Shown here one piece after another: positions 23,899-32,969 of a stretch of DNA of 39,662 bases. Within the stretch, counting starts at the first letter, position 1. Every line of letters starts with the position of its first letter. The position numbers and the translations under genes were made by a program. Under the pieces are notes generated by a model that made no database searches, was not told where the DNA came from, and was given only the letters and a program-made list of their open reading frames with translations. This DNA is from Alcaligenaceae bacterium (lineage in GTDB: Bacteria; Pseudomonadota; Gammaproteobacteria; Burkholderiales; Burkholderiaceae_B): positions 1-39,662 of the forward strand of contig CANCOC010000026.1 of the NCBI GenBank assembly GCA_947379755.1, given 5' to 3'.

Positions 23899-25470
23899 CT
23901 AGCTGACCTGGCGGTCCAGGCCAGCCCAGTAACGGCCTCTCAGTGCCTTCTTGTCAATTTTTCCTAAGGCAGTCAGTGGCAGCTCGGACTCAAAGACAAC
24001 CGATTTTGGCGCATTGACCACGCCCTTGCCTGCCGTTACATACGCGATGACCTCTTGCTGCGAAAGGGTCTCACCCGGCTTGAGGACAACAACGGCGAGA
24101 ACCCGTTCACCCCACTTTTCATCGGGAATTCCAATCACTGCCGACAGGGCAATGGCGCGGTGTTGTGCGAGGCAGTTCTCCACTTCGCTCGGATAGACAT
24201 TAAAGCCGCCCGAGATGATCATGTCTTTGACGCGATCGACGATGTAAAGATACCCTGCCTCATCCATACGGGCCATATCACCCGTATGCAACCAGTTTCC
24301 TGCAAAGACTTTTTCATTCTCCTCGGGACGGTTCAAATATCCGTTCATCACCAAAGGGCCGCGCACACACAGCTCTCCAATTTCTCCGGAAGGAACTTCC
24401 GAAAGATCGGGCGCAAGCAGCCTGACCTGATTGCCTGCAACGACTTTTCCGCAGGATCTCAAAAGATGTGGTCGCTCAGGGTCATGATCTTTTTTGCTCA
24501 AATAGCTAATGGCCATGGGTGCCTCAGCCTGTCCATATAGCTGGCCAAAGACGGGCCCCATCTTGCTCAGTGCTTGCTGCAGCCTGCTTGGCGCGATCGG
24601 TGCGGCACCATAGAGAATCAATTGCAGGCTTGAATGATCGTACGTACCCAGGCCAGGACAATCAATCAGACCATAAATCTGGGTGGGCACCAGAAAAGTC
24701 AGGCTGATACGATGCTGCTCAACCCTGCGCAAGAAGTCCTGTGCGTCATACTGCTCCATCAGGTAGGCGGTGCCACCCCGGATAAATGTTGGGAGCAGCA
24801 GCCCACCCGCGGCATGAGAAATCGGGGTTGTGACAAGATACCGGACCTCGTCTGGCCAATCAAAGGCGGCCAGCATGTACACCACCATCGTCACGACCGT
24901 TCGATGCGCGTGCAGGATGCCTTTGGAGCGACCCGTTGTGCCTCCCGTATATGACAACTTGGTGATCTCGTCAGGGTCCACATCAGGCGTGAGATCCGCC
25001 TCGTCCATCTGCGCCGCCTCGCCCACCAGCCCAGGCCCGATCGTTGTATCGTCAAGTGTCAGAATCACAGGCACCACGTTGCGAGCCTTGATTGCCAGGG
25101 CCCGTCCGGTAAAGCGTGGCGAGTCCACAATCAGAACCTGAATCCCCGCATCCTGCAGCACAAAACAGTGATCCTCCTCGGAGGCCATCGGATGCAGAGA
25201 GACACTTTTGAGTCCGAGGATCTGGGCGGCAATGATGCCCACGATCGCCTCGGCCCGATTCCCAACCAGAAACGCAATCGCATCCTGGCGTCTGAGCCCC
25301 TTGGCACGCAACACTCGGGCAAACTGGTAGGATTTTTTTTCCAGTTGCTGGTAGGTGAGCTGTGTATCGTCAGAGACGATTGCAAGGCGATGCGGAGTAT
25401 TTTTAAACGCGGCGATATAAAGTGCTGCGACAGAATCACCGCGGTAAAGCGTCTCGTGCTCAAACGTCAT
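23899..25470 (-). CDS. AMP-dependent fatty-acyl/aryl-CoA ligase
   Basis: Acyl-CoA ligase of 523 residues in the class I adenylate-forming family, shorter than the 655-residue ligase at 2475. The P-loop SYTGGTTGRSKG is at about residues 173-184, LHTGDMARMDEAGYLYIVDRVKD and GGFNVYPSEVE form the hinge region, and the catalytic Lys is in PLTALGKIDK (about 504). The start at 25470 has GGGAG 5-6 bases upstream; an in-frame ATG four codons earlier overlaps that site. It diverges from the S-formylglutathione hydrolase gene. The acid substrate is unknown, although a CoA-transferase gene lies beyond the hydrolase. Confidence 0.92.
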   Translation of the reverse strand: MTFEHETLYRGDSVAALYIAAFKNTPHRLAIVSDDTQLTYQQLEKKSYQFARVLRAKGLRRQDAIAFLVGNRAEAIVGIIAAQILGLKSVSLHPMASEEDHCFVLQDAGIQVLIVDSPRFTGRALAIKARNVVPVILTLDDTTIGPGLVGEAAQMDEADLTPDVDPDEITKLSYTGGTTGRSKGILHAHRTVVTMVVYMLAAFDWPDEVRYLVTTPISHAAGGLLLPTFIRGGTAYLMEQYDAQDFLRRVEQHRISLTFLVPTQIYGLIDCPGLGTYDHSSLQLILYGAAPIAPSRLQQALSKMGPVFGQLYGQAEAPMAISYLSKKDHDPERPHLLRSCGKVVAGNQVRLLAPDLSEVPSGEIGELCVRGPLVMNGYLNRPEENEKVFAGNWLHTGDMARMDEAGYLYIVDRVKDMIISGGFNVYPSEVENCLAQHRAIALSAVIGIPDEKWGERVLAVVVLKPGETLSQQEVIAYVTAGKGVVNAPKSVVFESELPLTALGKIDKKALRGRYWAGLDRQVS

Positions 25471-25637
25471 CTTGTCTCCCATTCAGAACGCAACAGTGTG
25501 TTGCGCCCACGCGACCCATCACTTCAGAGATCGCAGGTTTGTTAAAGTCTACTGCATTGCGCCACGCGCTCCTATATGATCGCCTGCTGCGTTCACATAT
25601 ATTCGCACCACCACTCGTTTGCAAAAGAGGTATTGAA

Positions 25638-26483
25638 TTGAAAGTCGATGAGCTCTCGTCTCAAAAAATCTTTGGCGGCTGGCATCGTCGCCTGCATCAC
25701 CGCTCAGAGACGCTCGCCTGCGAGATGGTGTTTGCCGTGTATCTGCCGCCCCAGTTCGACTGCGGGGAAAAACTGCCCGTGCTGTACTGGCTGTCGGGCC
25801 TGACCTGCACAGACGAAAATTTCATGCAAAAGTCAGGCGTCCAGCGCCTGGCCGCCGAGCTCGGCATGATCATCGTCGCGCCCGATACCAGCCCGCGCGG
25901 CGATGATGTTCCGGACGATCCCGAAGGTGGCTGGGATTTTGGACTGGGTGCAGGATTCTATGTCGATGCCACACAGTCGCCCTGGTCAGCGCATTACCGG
26001 ATGCATGACTATGTCGTCAATGAATTGCCCGATCTGATCGATGCGCGGTTTCCCAACTCTGGTCGACGTGGTATCAGCGGCCACTCGATGGGCGGCCATG
26101 GTGCACTTGTCTGTGCCCTGCGTAACCCGGGACGCTATCAGTCAGTGTCGGCCTTTGCACCGATCTGTCATCCCACACACGCCCCCTGGGGCCAGAAAGC
26201 TTTCGGTCACTTACTCGGCGCAGATCCTCGCACGTGGCTGGACTGGGATGCAAGCGTGCTGATTGGCCTGGCGCAGGAACACCTGCCTATTCTGATAGAT
26301 CAGGGCGAGGCGGATCAGTTTCTGGCGGCTCAACTCAAACCAGAAACGTTAAGCATGGCAGCCGAGCGCGCAAACTATCCTCTGACGCTGCGTATGCAGC
26401 CTGGCTACGATCATAGTTATTATTTTATTGCGACCTTTATTGACGATCACTTGCAACATCATGCTGCGGCCCTCAAAGGCTAA
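25638..26483 (+). CDS. fghA: S-formylglutathione hydrolase
   Basis: Cytoplasmic esterase that hydrolyses S-formylglutathione to formate and glutathione in formaldehyde detoxification. No ATG lies near the family start. The best start is TTG at 25638 with AAGAGG 7 bases upstream, giving 281 residues, the usual size; an in-frame ATG at 25422 would run back through the divergent ligase gene and is rejected. Catalytic triad: Ser150 in GHSMGG, Asp226 in DQGEADQFL and His259 in GYDHSYYF. SGLTCTDENF and APDTSPRG are also typical. The glutathione-dependent formaldehyde dehydrogenase that normally accompanies it is absent here. The CoA-transferase follows after 45 bases. Confidence 0.93.
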   Translation: MKVDELSSQKIFGGWHRRLHHRSETLACEMVFAVYLPPQFDCGEKLPVLYWLSGLTCTDENFMQKSGVQRLAAELGMIIVAPDTSPRGDDVPDDPEGGWDFGLGAGFYVDATQSPWSAHYRMHDYVVNELPDLIDARFPNSGRRGISGHSMGGHGALVCALRNPGRYQSVSAFAPICHPTHAPWGQKAFGHLLGADPRTWLDWDASVLIGLAQEHLPILIDQGEADQFLAAQLKPETLSMAAERANYPLTLRMQPGYDHSYYFIATFIDDHLQHHAAALKG

Positions 26484-26528
26484 TATGTTCAATTATCGCT
26501 ATCCTTATTTTTTGGCTGACAGCTTCGC

Positions 26529-27746
26529 ATGACTTCCTTACCTCAGCATTGCGCTTCGTCCACCCCTCTTGCAGGTCTCAAAGTCCTGGAGATGGGCCAA
26601 CTGATTGCCGGCCCTTTTGCTGCCAAGACACTGGCAGACTTTGGTGCGGACGTCATTAAAATCGAACCCCCTGGTACCGGTGACCCCTTGCGCAAATGGC
26701 GTCTGCTCAAAGATGGCACATCGGTCTGGTGGCAGGTACAGTCGCGCAACAAAAAGTCTGTCGCACTTGATCTGAAAGACCCCCAGGCACAGGAAATCAT
26801 CCGCAAGTTGTGTCTCGAGTCAGACGTACTGATCGAGAACTTTCGCCCGGGTGCAATGGAAGGCTGGGGGTTAGGGCCCGAGGCCTTATTCGCATTGAAT
26901 CCAAAACTCATCATGCTGCGCATCAGTGGCTATGGGCAAACGGGTCCCTACCGTGACAAGCCAGGTTTTGGCGTCGTGGCCGAGGCCATGGGTGGGCTGC
27001 GTCATCTCACGGCCGAGCCGGGCCGCACTCCTGTGCGCGTCGGTATCAGTATCGGCGATACCCTCGCCTCGCTGCACGGCGTCATTGGCATTCTGATGGC
27101 GCTGCAGGAAAGACAGCGCAGCGGTATTGGCCAAGTCATTGATGTCGCACTCTACGAAGCCGTTTTTAACTGCATGGAAAGCCTGCTGCCCGAATACAGC
27201 GAATTTGGTGTGGTGCGCGAGCCTGCAGGCAGCGCGCTGCCCGGGATCGCACCGAGCAACGCATACCTCTGCCAGGACGGCGCCTACGCACTGATTGCCG
27301 GCAATGGCGACAGCATCTTCAAGCGGCTGTGCACAGCCATGGGTCGCGACGATCTTGGCCAGGATCCTGCACTCGCTGACAATGCCGGACGGGTCATCCG
27401 CATTGATGAAATTGATGCAGCCATTGGCGCCTGGACTGCGCAGCACAGTGTGAAAGATGTCCTGACCGCACTGGACAAGGCCAGCGTGCCTGCCGGCAAA
27501 ATCTACACCATTGCGGATATCGCCAATGACCCGCACTATCAGGCACGCGGCATGATCCATCCTCTCAAGATGGACGATGGCACGACGCTGTCGGTGCCGG
27601 GCATTGTGCCAAAGCTGTCACGCACACCCGGTCAGATTCGTCGGACCGCACCAGCGATCGGACAGGACACCGATACAGTCCTCAGGGACCTTGGCCTGAC
27701 GCCAGAGCAAATTCAGACCCTGCGTCAGCAAGGCATTGTTGCCTGA
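26529..27746 (+). CDS. Class III (CaiB/BaiF) CoA-transferase
   Basis: Second CoA-transferase of this class in the window, 405 residues. The start LAGLKVLEMGQLIAGPFAAK and DFGADVIKIEPPGTGDPLR form the CoA-binding region. The catalytic Asp is Asp177 in GISIGDTLASLHG. ISGYGQTGP and GFGVVAEAMGGLRHLT are conserved. The ribosome site is weak. It lies 45 bases behind fghA and ends in a perfect 12-base-pair hairpin. It is only moderately like the transferase at 10583 (different motif around the active Asp), so the two probably handle different acids. Substrate unknown. Confidence 0.93.
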   Translation: MTSLPQHCASSTPLAGLKVLEMGQLIAGPFAAKTLADFGADVIKIEPPGTGDPLRKWRLLKDGTSVWWQVQSRNKKSVALDLKDPQAQEIIRKLCLESDVLIENFRPGAMEGWGLGPEALFALNPKLIMLRISGYGQTGPYRDKPGFGVVAEAMGGLRHLTAEPGRTPVRVGISIGDTLASLHGVIGILMALQERQRSGIGQVIDVALYEAVFNCMESLLPEYSEFGVVREPAGSALPGIAPSNAYLCQDGAYALIAGNGDSIFKRLCTAMGRDDLGQDPALADNAGRVIRIDEIDAAIGAWTAQHSVKDVLTALDKASVPAGKIYTIADIANDPHYQARGMIHPLKMDDGTTLSVPGIVPKLSRTPGQIRRTAPAIGQDTDTVLRDLGLTPEQIQTLRQQGIVA

Positions 27747-27762
27747 CCCTGGCAACAATGCC
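27732..27762. terminator. 12-base-pair stem-loop across the CoA-transferase stop codon
   Basis: GGCATTGTTGCC (27732-27743) and GGCAACAATGCC (27751-27762) are perfectly complementary, with a 7-base loop beginning with the stop codon TGA. The last codons of the gene therefore form one arm. A GCCGG-GCG-CCGGC stem follows directly at 27760-27772. No T-run is seen, so it may protect or terminate transcripts. Confidence 0.55.
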
Positions 27763-27783
27763 GGGCGCCGGCCCCCTGTGCGG

Positions 27784-27808
27784 GCGGCCTGCGCCTCAGG
27801 CAGGCCGC
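27784..27808. terminator. GC-rich stem-loop at the end of the GMC oxidoreductase gene
   Basis: GCGGCCTG (27784-27791) pairs with CAGGCCGC (27801-27808), with a 9-base loop containing the stop of the leftward GMC gene. It forms the second of two hairpins in the convergent gap. Possible terminator, without a T-run. Confidence 0.4.
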
Positions 27809-29430
27809 AAGATCATTTCTGCGGCTTTTTCTGCAATCATCATGGTTGCAGCGCAGGTGTTTGCAGAGACGATATCGGGCATGATCGAGGCATCCACCAC
27901 ACGTAAACCCTGCAGACCATGCACACGCAGCTGTGCATCCACCACACTATCTGGATCCGAGGCAGGCCCCATACGGGCCGTGCCATTCAGATGATACGAA
28001 GATACCGCATACCGCCTGATGTAATCCATCAGCTCATCATCGCGCGCGACCTGGACGCCTGGCATGGACTCACCATCTGAATACTGCGACAACGCTCGGG
28101 TCTTTAACAACTGACGCGCCAGACGCATACCGTCGAGCAGTACACGCTGGTCATTTTCGTGATCCAGATAATTCGGCTGAACGATCGGCGCCTCAAACGG
28201 ATCTCTGGACTGCGCATGCACATAACCTGTGCTCTCGGGCCGGTGCTGCCAGACGCCACAGGTCATACCGGGATACTTGTCCAGCATACCGACATAGCCC
28301 TCGCGGTAGCTCGCAGGCGAAAATACCCCTTGCAGATCAGGGCGGCTCAGTCCCTGACGTGACTGCCAGAAAAAATGCACTAGCGAGGGGCTGAGCGCCA
28401 GCACGCTGGGCTTCTTGAGCAGCCATCTGGCAATCTGCCCCCAGAGTCGCGGCGCGCGCGCCAGCTCATTAATGGTTGTGATGCCCTTTACCCGCGCAAC
28501 GACACGAATCGAAAAATGATCCTTGAGGTGGCTGCCAACACCTGGCATATCTCGCAGGACAGGCACACCGAGTCGTGCAAGGAGCGCTGCCGGTCCGATC
28601 CCAGACAACTGCAGTAACTTGGGAGTATTGACAGCTCCCGCGCAGACGATGACTTCCCGACGGGCATGCACCGTATGTGTCGTGCCGCCTTGCGTGCCTC
28701 GCAAGTACTTCACTCCTGTCGCGCGCGCACCGTCAAATACGATTTGCGTCGCATGCGCGTGGGTGCGGATGGTCAGATTGCTGCGGGCTTTGACTGGTTT
28801 CAAAAAGGAACGCGCAGTACTCATCCTGAAACCACGATAAATATTCCGCTGAAAATACCCGACACCTTGTTGCGTCGCACCGTTGTAATCAGGGTTACGA
28901 GGCATACCAAATTCCTGCGCACCTTCGATAAACGCCTCGCTGATTGGATGGATCCAGTCGATATTGGTGATGGGCATCGGTCCATGGCGGCCACGGTATG
29001 CATCATCGCCTGCGCCGATACGGGACTCGGTCCGCTTAAAAAAAGGCAGCACCTCGGCATAGCTCCAGCCCGGATTCCCGGCCGAGGCCCAGCCATCAAA
29101 GTCTTCGGCCTGGCCTCGGTTGTAGACGAGTCCATTGATTGCGGTAGAACCACCCAGTGTCCTGCCCTGTGGCACGGGAATGCGTCGCCCACCCGTATGC
29201 TGCGTGGGCTCCGTACTCAACGGCCAGGTAAAGTCCGGATCAAATACTTTTTTGATGTAGCCTGCGGGCATATGCAAAAAAGGATGCCAGTCCGAAGGAC
29301 CCGCCTCCAGCAGACAGACCGACACAGCGGAATCTTCACTGAGCCGATTCGCCAGAATGGAGCCAGCTGCACCACTGCCCACAATCACGTAATCAAAACT
29401 GCCTTGTTGACTTTCTGAACTTGTACTCAT
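27796..29430 (-). CDS. GMC family FAD-dependent alcohol/choline-type dehydrogenase
   Basis: Flavoprotein of 544 residues that oxidises an alcohol to an aldehyde; the family includes choline and various alcohol dehydrogenases. FAD loop: DYVIVGSGAAGSILANRL (about residues 14-31). GMC signatures: GRTLGGSTAINGLVYNRG and GAVNTPKLLQLSGIG. The catalytic pair is His in SSYHLNGTARMG and Asn in SANTCAATMM. Its ATG overlaps the livF stop (ATGA), so it is the last gene of the livK-livH-livMG-livF operon, and the importer probably supplies its substrate. Paralogous to the GMC gene at 34268. No signal peptide, so cytoplasmic. Choline specificity is not established. Confidence 0.92.
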   Translation of the reverse strand: MSTSSESQQGSFDYVIVGSGAAGSILANRLSEDSAVSVCLLEAGPSDWHPFLHMPAGYIKKVFDPDFTWPLSTEPTQHTGGRRIPVPQGRTLGGSTAINGLVYNRGQAEDFDGWASAGNPGWSYAEVLPFFKRTESRIGAGDDAYRGRHGPMPITNIDWIHPISEAFIEGAQEFGMPRNPDYNGATQQGVGYFQRNIYRGFRMSTARSFLKPVKARSNLTIRTHAHATQIVFDGARATGVKYLRGTQGGTTHTVHARREVIVCAGAVNTPKLLQLSGIGPAALLARLGVPVLRDMPGVGSHLKDHFSIRVVARVKGITTINELARAPRLWGQIARWLLKKPSVLALSPSLVHFFWQSRQGLSRPDLQGVFSPASYREGYVGMLDKYPGMTCGVWQHRPESTGYVHAQSRDPFEAPIVQPNYLDHENDQRVLLDGMRLARQLLKTRALSQYSDGESMPGVQVARDDELMDYIRRYAVSSYHLNGTARMGPASDPDSVVDAQLRVHGLQGLRVVDASIMPDIVSANTCAATMMIAEKAAEMILRPA

Positions 29431-30155
29431 CCATGATCTCCAAGATAGGCCGCACGCACTTTGGGGTCACGACGCAGCTGTGCCCCACTTCCTTGCAGCG
29501 TGATGCGCCCGGTCTCGAGTACATACGCGCGATCTGCGATGGCGAGGGCCTGATTGGCCATTTGTTCAACCAGCAAGATCGTGACGCCACGCTCTTTCAG
29601 CGTGCGAATGACAGCAAAGATCTCTTTGACAATCAGGGGCGCCAAGCCCAGCGAAGGCTCGTCCATCAACAGCAGACTGGGTCGCGCCATCAGTGCACGG
29701 GCGATCGCCAGCATCTGCTGCTCTCCACCGGACATCGTGCCAGCCATTTGGCCCTGACGCTCACGCAGCCTGGGAAACACCGCAAACATCTCCTGCACAT
29801 CATGTTCAATCGCTGTTTGCGAGTCCTTGCGATGGTAGGCACCCAGCATCAGGTTATCCAGCACTGACTGATCCGGAAAGACTTGCCGGCCTTCAGGTGA
29901 CTGGGCGATCCCGAGGGGCACGCGCAAATGACCAGGCATGCGCGTGATGTCCTGCCCCGCAAACAAGATCTTGCCTGCCGCGGCGGGCTCAAGTCCGGAA
30001 ATGGTTTTCATCAGCGTACTTTTGCCCGCTCCATTGCCACCAATGATGGTCACAATTTCACCTGCACATACATGCAATGAAATACCTTTGAGTGCCTCGA
30101 TCGCACCGTAGCGCACCTCGAGATGTTCAACTTGCAGCAAGATGGTTTCAGACAT
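29427..30155 (-). CDS. livF: LIV-type ABC transporter ATP-binding protein LivF
   Basis: Second ATPase of the importer, 243 residues. Walker A GGNGAGKST is near residues 38-46, the ABC signature MSGGEQQ follows, then Walker B LLLMDEPSLGLAP and LVEQMANQAL, all typical of LivF. The ATG at 30155 overlaps the stop of the livM-livG fusion by 8 bases and begins MSETILLQVEHLEVRYG; a longer in-frame start at 30227 would run inside the upstream gene and is rejected. It overlaps the downstream GMC gene by 4 bases. Confidence 0.95.
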   Translation of the reverse strand: MSETILLQVEHLEVRYGAIEALKGISLHVCAGEIVTIIGGNGAGKSTLMKTISGLEPAAAGKILFAGQDITRMPGHLRVPLGIAQSPEGRQVFPDQSVLDNLMLGAYHRKDSQTAIEHDVQEMFAVFPRLRERQGQMAGTMSGGEQQMLAIARALMARPSLLLMDEPSLGLAPLIVKEIFAVIRTLKERGVTILLVEQMANQALAIADRAYVLETGRITLQGSGAQLRRDPKVRAAYLGDHG

Positions 30156-31983
30156 GGGGCACGCTCTGCAACACAGGAGATTCACCCGGCTCAGCGGTCT
30201 CATCATCGACCCCGAGATAGGCCGCAATCACACGCGGGTTGTTTTGAACTTCAACCGGTGAACCTTCAGCAATTTTTTCACCATAATCGAGCACAATCAC
30301 ATGGTCAGAAATTGCCATCACCAGATCCATATGGTGTTCGATCAACAGAATGGTGATGCCCAGATCGCGAATACGCGAAATCATCTCGATCAGTTCGTGC
30401 GTCTCCTGCGGATTCAGACCCGCAGCAGGCTCATCAAGCAACAGCAGGACAGGATGGGTGGCCAGTGCACGCGCGATTTCCAGACGCCTTTGCAGGCCAT
30501 AGGGCAGGCTTGCAGCGACCTCATGCGCCTGACCACTGAGTCCGAGAAAATCAAGAATCTGCATGGCTTCTGCGTGTGCGCCAGCCTCTTCGCTGCGCGC
30601 CGCGGGCAGTCCTAGCAGGCAACTGACGAAGCCGGTCTTGAGCTGCGTGTGCAGCCCCACCTGCACGTTCTCAAGGACGGTCATGGTGCTGAACAGTTTT
30701 AAATTCTGAAACGTCCGCGCTAACCCAAGCCGGTTGATCTTGTTGGCCACCACGCCGACGACTGAACGACCATTAAATTCTATCGACCCGCTATCGGACG
30801 CGACGATGCCGGACAATATGTTGAGGAGCGTCGTTTTGCCCGCCCCGTTCGGACCAATCAGGGAGTGGATGTGTCCCGTCCTGATCTCGATGCTGACATG
30901 ATTGGTCGGGATCACACCACCGTAGGCTTTGTAAAGTTTTTCGGTCCTGAGTAACACCCGGTCAGGGGCGACGACGTTACTACGTCTTAAGCGCCAGCCA
31001 GTTTCACGCACCTTGTCTGCAGGCCGGGCAAACTGTCCTGGAAACAATCGCCTCGCGACATCACGCAGCATGCCAGACAACCCGTCGGGCATAACATAGA
31101 GTGCGAACAACAACAGCGCGCCATAAGTGAAATGCTGCAGATGCGGCCAGCGCGCCAGGAACGCATCGAGTAACGTCAGAACAGTTGCGCCAAGCAACGG
31201 CCCATAAATGGAGCTGCCGCCAAACAGCACGATCAATAAAAAGAAAATAGACAGGCCAAAGGTAATGAAGTCAGAGCTGATGTATTGATTCTGCTGTGCA
31301 ATCAGAGCACCGGCCAACCCGCACGTGACGGCACTGATCACGAACGCCAGCACCTTGAACCGGTACACACTGACGCCCACGCTCTCAGCAGCGATTTCGG
31401 CAGTGTTGACCGCCCTGAACGCACGCCCGTACTTACCCATGACGAGCGCACGAATGGTCAGGTGCGCGATCAGACCCAGCAAACCCGCGAACCAGACCCA
31501 CTCCTGAGGTCCGAACCGCACACCTCCGAATGTGGGTGGCACCACGCCATAGATACCCGCCTGCCCACCAAATACGTCCTGCCATTCGGAGACGATTTTT
31601 TCGACCACAATGCCAAAGGCAATTGTGACCATCGCCAACGCCGGTCCCTTGACGCGTAACGCAGGCAAGGCAATGACCACGCCAAAACATCCTGCGACAA
31701 CGCCGCTGGCGGCAAACGCCAGCCAGGGATTCCAGCCAGCCTTGGTTGTGAGCAAGGCAACCGTGTACGCACCGACAGCGAACAGTCCGGCATGACCCAG
31801 GGACTTCTGCCCGGTAAAGCCCACCAGCACATTTAATCCGGAAGCAGCAAGATAATTCACGCCGATCAGGAACATGATCTTCAGGTAAAAACCATTGCTG
31901 GTCGAGAGTGGCAGCAAAACAATTGCCAGCACAGCAATTGTGAGTCCGATCAGGTGCGCTTTATTTTGTCGCTCAAGCATCAC
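30148..31983 (-). CDS. Fused LivM permease and LivG ATPase
   Basis: One 611-residue polypeptide carries a LivM-type permease (about residues 1-310, hydrophobic helices with NVLVGFTGQKSLGHAGLFAVGAY and VKGPALAMVTIAFG) followed by a linker and a LivG-type ATPase (about 345-595). The ATPase has Walker A GPNGAGKT (377-384), LPYGLQRRLEIARAL, LLLLDEPAAGLNP and IEHHMDLVMAISDHV. The frame is open throughout, so this is a genuine fusion, unlike the separate livG and livM of the first cluster. It overlaps the livH stop by 4 bases and livF by 8. Fused LivM-LivG proteins occur in other proteobacteria; a fixed 1:1 stoichiometry is implied. Confidence 0.94.
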   Translation of the reverse strand: MMLERQNKAHLIGLTIAVLAIVLLPLSTSNGFYLKIMFLIGVNYLAASGLNVLVGFTGQKSLGHAGLFAVGAYTVALLTTKAGWNPWLAFAASGVVAGCFGVVIALPALRVKGPALAMVTIAFGIVVEKIVSEWQDVFGGQAGIYGVVPPTFGGVRFGPQEWVWFAGLLGLIAHLTIRALVMGKYGRAFRAVNTAEIAAESVGVSVYRFKVLAFVISAVTCGLAGALIAQQNQYISSDFITFGLSIFFLLIVLFGGSSIYGPLLGATVLTLLDAFLARWPHLQHFTYGALLLFALYVMPDGLSGMLRDVARRLFPGQFARPADKVRETGWRLRRSNVVAPDRVLLRTEKLYKAYGGVIPTNHVSIEIRTGHIHSLIGPNGAGKTTLLNILSGIVASDSGSIEFNGRSVVGVVANKINRLGLARTFQNLKLFSTMTVLENVQVGLHTQLKTGFVSCLLGLPAARSEEAGAHAEAMQILDFLGLSGQAHEVAASLPYGLQRRLEIARALATHPVLLLLDEPAAGLNPQETHELIEMISRIRDLGITILLIEHHMDLVMAISDHVIVLDYGEKIAEGSPVEVQNNPRVIAAYLGVDDETAEPGESPVLQSVPHV

Positions 31984-32897
31984 ACTTTCTCCACATGACG
32001 CTGTCCAAGCAGGCCCTCGGGCTTGAGTACCAGTACAAGAATAATCAACAGGAAGATGCTGATTTCACGCAACTCCGCCTGCCAGAGGCCGACCAGGGCC
32101 TCGAGCAGTCCAAGCAAAAATCCGCCCAGCATGCATCCCCGTGGATTATTTAATCCTCCTACAATCGCAGCAGAAAATGCCTTGAGCGCAATCGTCAGTC
32201 CCATGAAAACTGAAGCCGTTGTGATCGGTGCAATCAGCATACCTGCCATCCCGGCCAGACTCGAACTCACGACAAACGCGAGAATGATAATTGCGGTGAC
32301 ATTGATTCCCATCAGGGTTGCTGCGTTGCGACTGTAGGCAACGGCCCTGATGGCCTTTCCCAGCCTCGTTTTGCGCAAGACAACATCGAGACAGAACATG
32401 GTAGCGATACTGACCACCAACACCAGGATTTCCTGGGGCACGATACCTGCACCACCGATACGAATCACGTCATTACCAAACGGCGAAGGCAACACGATGG
32501 GGGTAGGGCCCCATATGGCGAGTGCCGAATTCTGAATGATGATGCCAAAACCGATCGTGCTCATGACCCAGGCCATGCCGCCCAGCCCGACAAACGGACG
32601 GACAGCGGTGTAGTAGAGCAAGACACCCAAGACGCCAAGCACCACAATGCATGCCAGCAGGCCAAAGCCATAACGCAACAGTGTCACGTCGGTCACCAGC
32701 AAGGCCTCGGTAATGTCTTTGCCCGAGAGCATCAGCACGGCGGACACGCCGATCAGCGTCCCGACTGCGAGAAATTCACCCTGACCAAAGTTGAACGTTT
32801 TGGTGGTGGTGTGCGTAATGCTGAAGCCGAGCGCCACCAGTGCATAAATGCCGCCAAGTGCCAAGCCGCTGAACACGGCCTGAAGTAATGCAACCAT
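31980..32897 (-). CDS. livH: LIV-type ABC transporter permease LivH
   Basis: Permease of 305 residues. The start at 32897 (MVALLQAVFSGLALGGIYALVALGFS) is supported by GGAAGG about 6 bases upstream and by the family N-terminus; a longer in-frame ATG at 32954 is rejected. FNFGQGEFLAVG and the C-terminal LKPEGLLGQRHVEKV are LivH-like. It lies 72 bases after livK and overlaps the livMG fusion by 4 bases (ATGA). Confidence 0.95.
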   Translation of the reverse strand: MVALLQAVFSGLALGGIYALVALGFSITHTTTKTFNFGQGEFLAVGTLIGVSAVLMLSGKDITEALLVTDVTLLRYGFGLLACIVVLGVLGVLLYYTAVRPFVGLGGMAWVMSTIGFGIIIQNSALAIWGPTPIVLPSPFGNDVIRIGGAGIVPQEILVLVVSIATMFCLDVVLRKTRLGKAIRAVAYSRNAATLMGINVTAIIILAFVVSSSLAGMAGMLIAPITTASVFMGLTIALKAFSAAIVGGLNNPRGCMLGGFLLGLLEALVGLWQAELREISIFLLIILVLVLKPEGLLGQRHVEKV

Positions 32898-32969
32898 ATC
32901 TGCCTTCCCCGCATGCGGTCGACGCAGCAGCCCTGCCGCACGGGCGAGGGCCACCGCGTATATGAGTCA

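Noticed and set aside
25422-25637. N-terminal extension of the S-formylglutathione hydrolase from an upstream ATG
   Set aside because: It would overlap the divergent ligase start and add 72 residues with no family counterpart; a ribosome site supports TTG at 25638.
26886-27560. 224-codon open frame on the minus strand
   Set aside because: Antisense to the CoA-transferase, no domain and no ribosome site.
23899-27746. Ligase, S-formylglutathione hydrolase and CoA-transferase as one operon
   Set aside because: The ligase is on the opposite strand; only the hydrolase and CoA-transferase can share a transcript.
28666-29418. 250-codon open frame on the plus strand
   Set aside because: Antisense to the GMC oxidoreductase whose motifs span the same bases.
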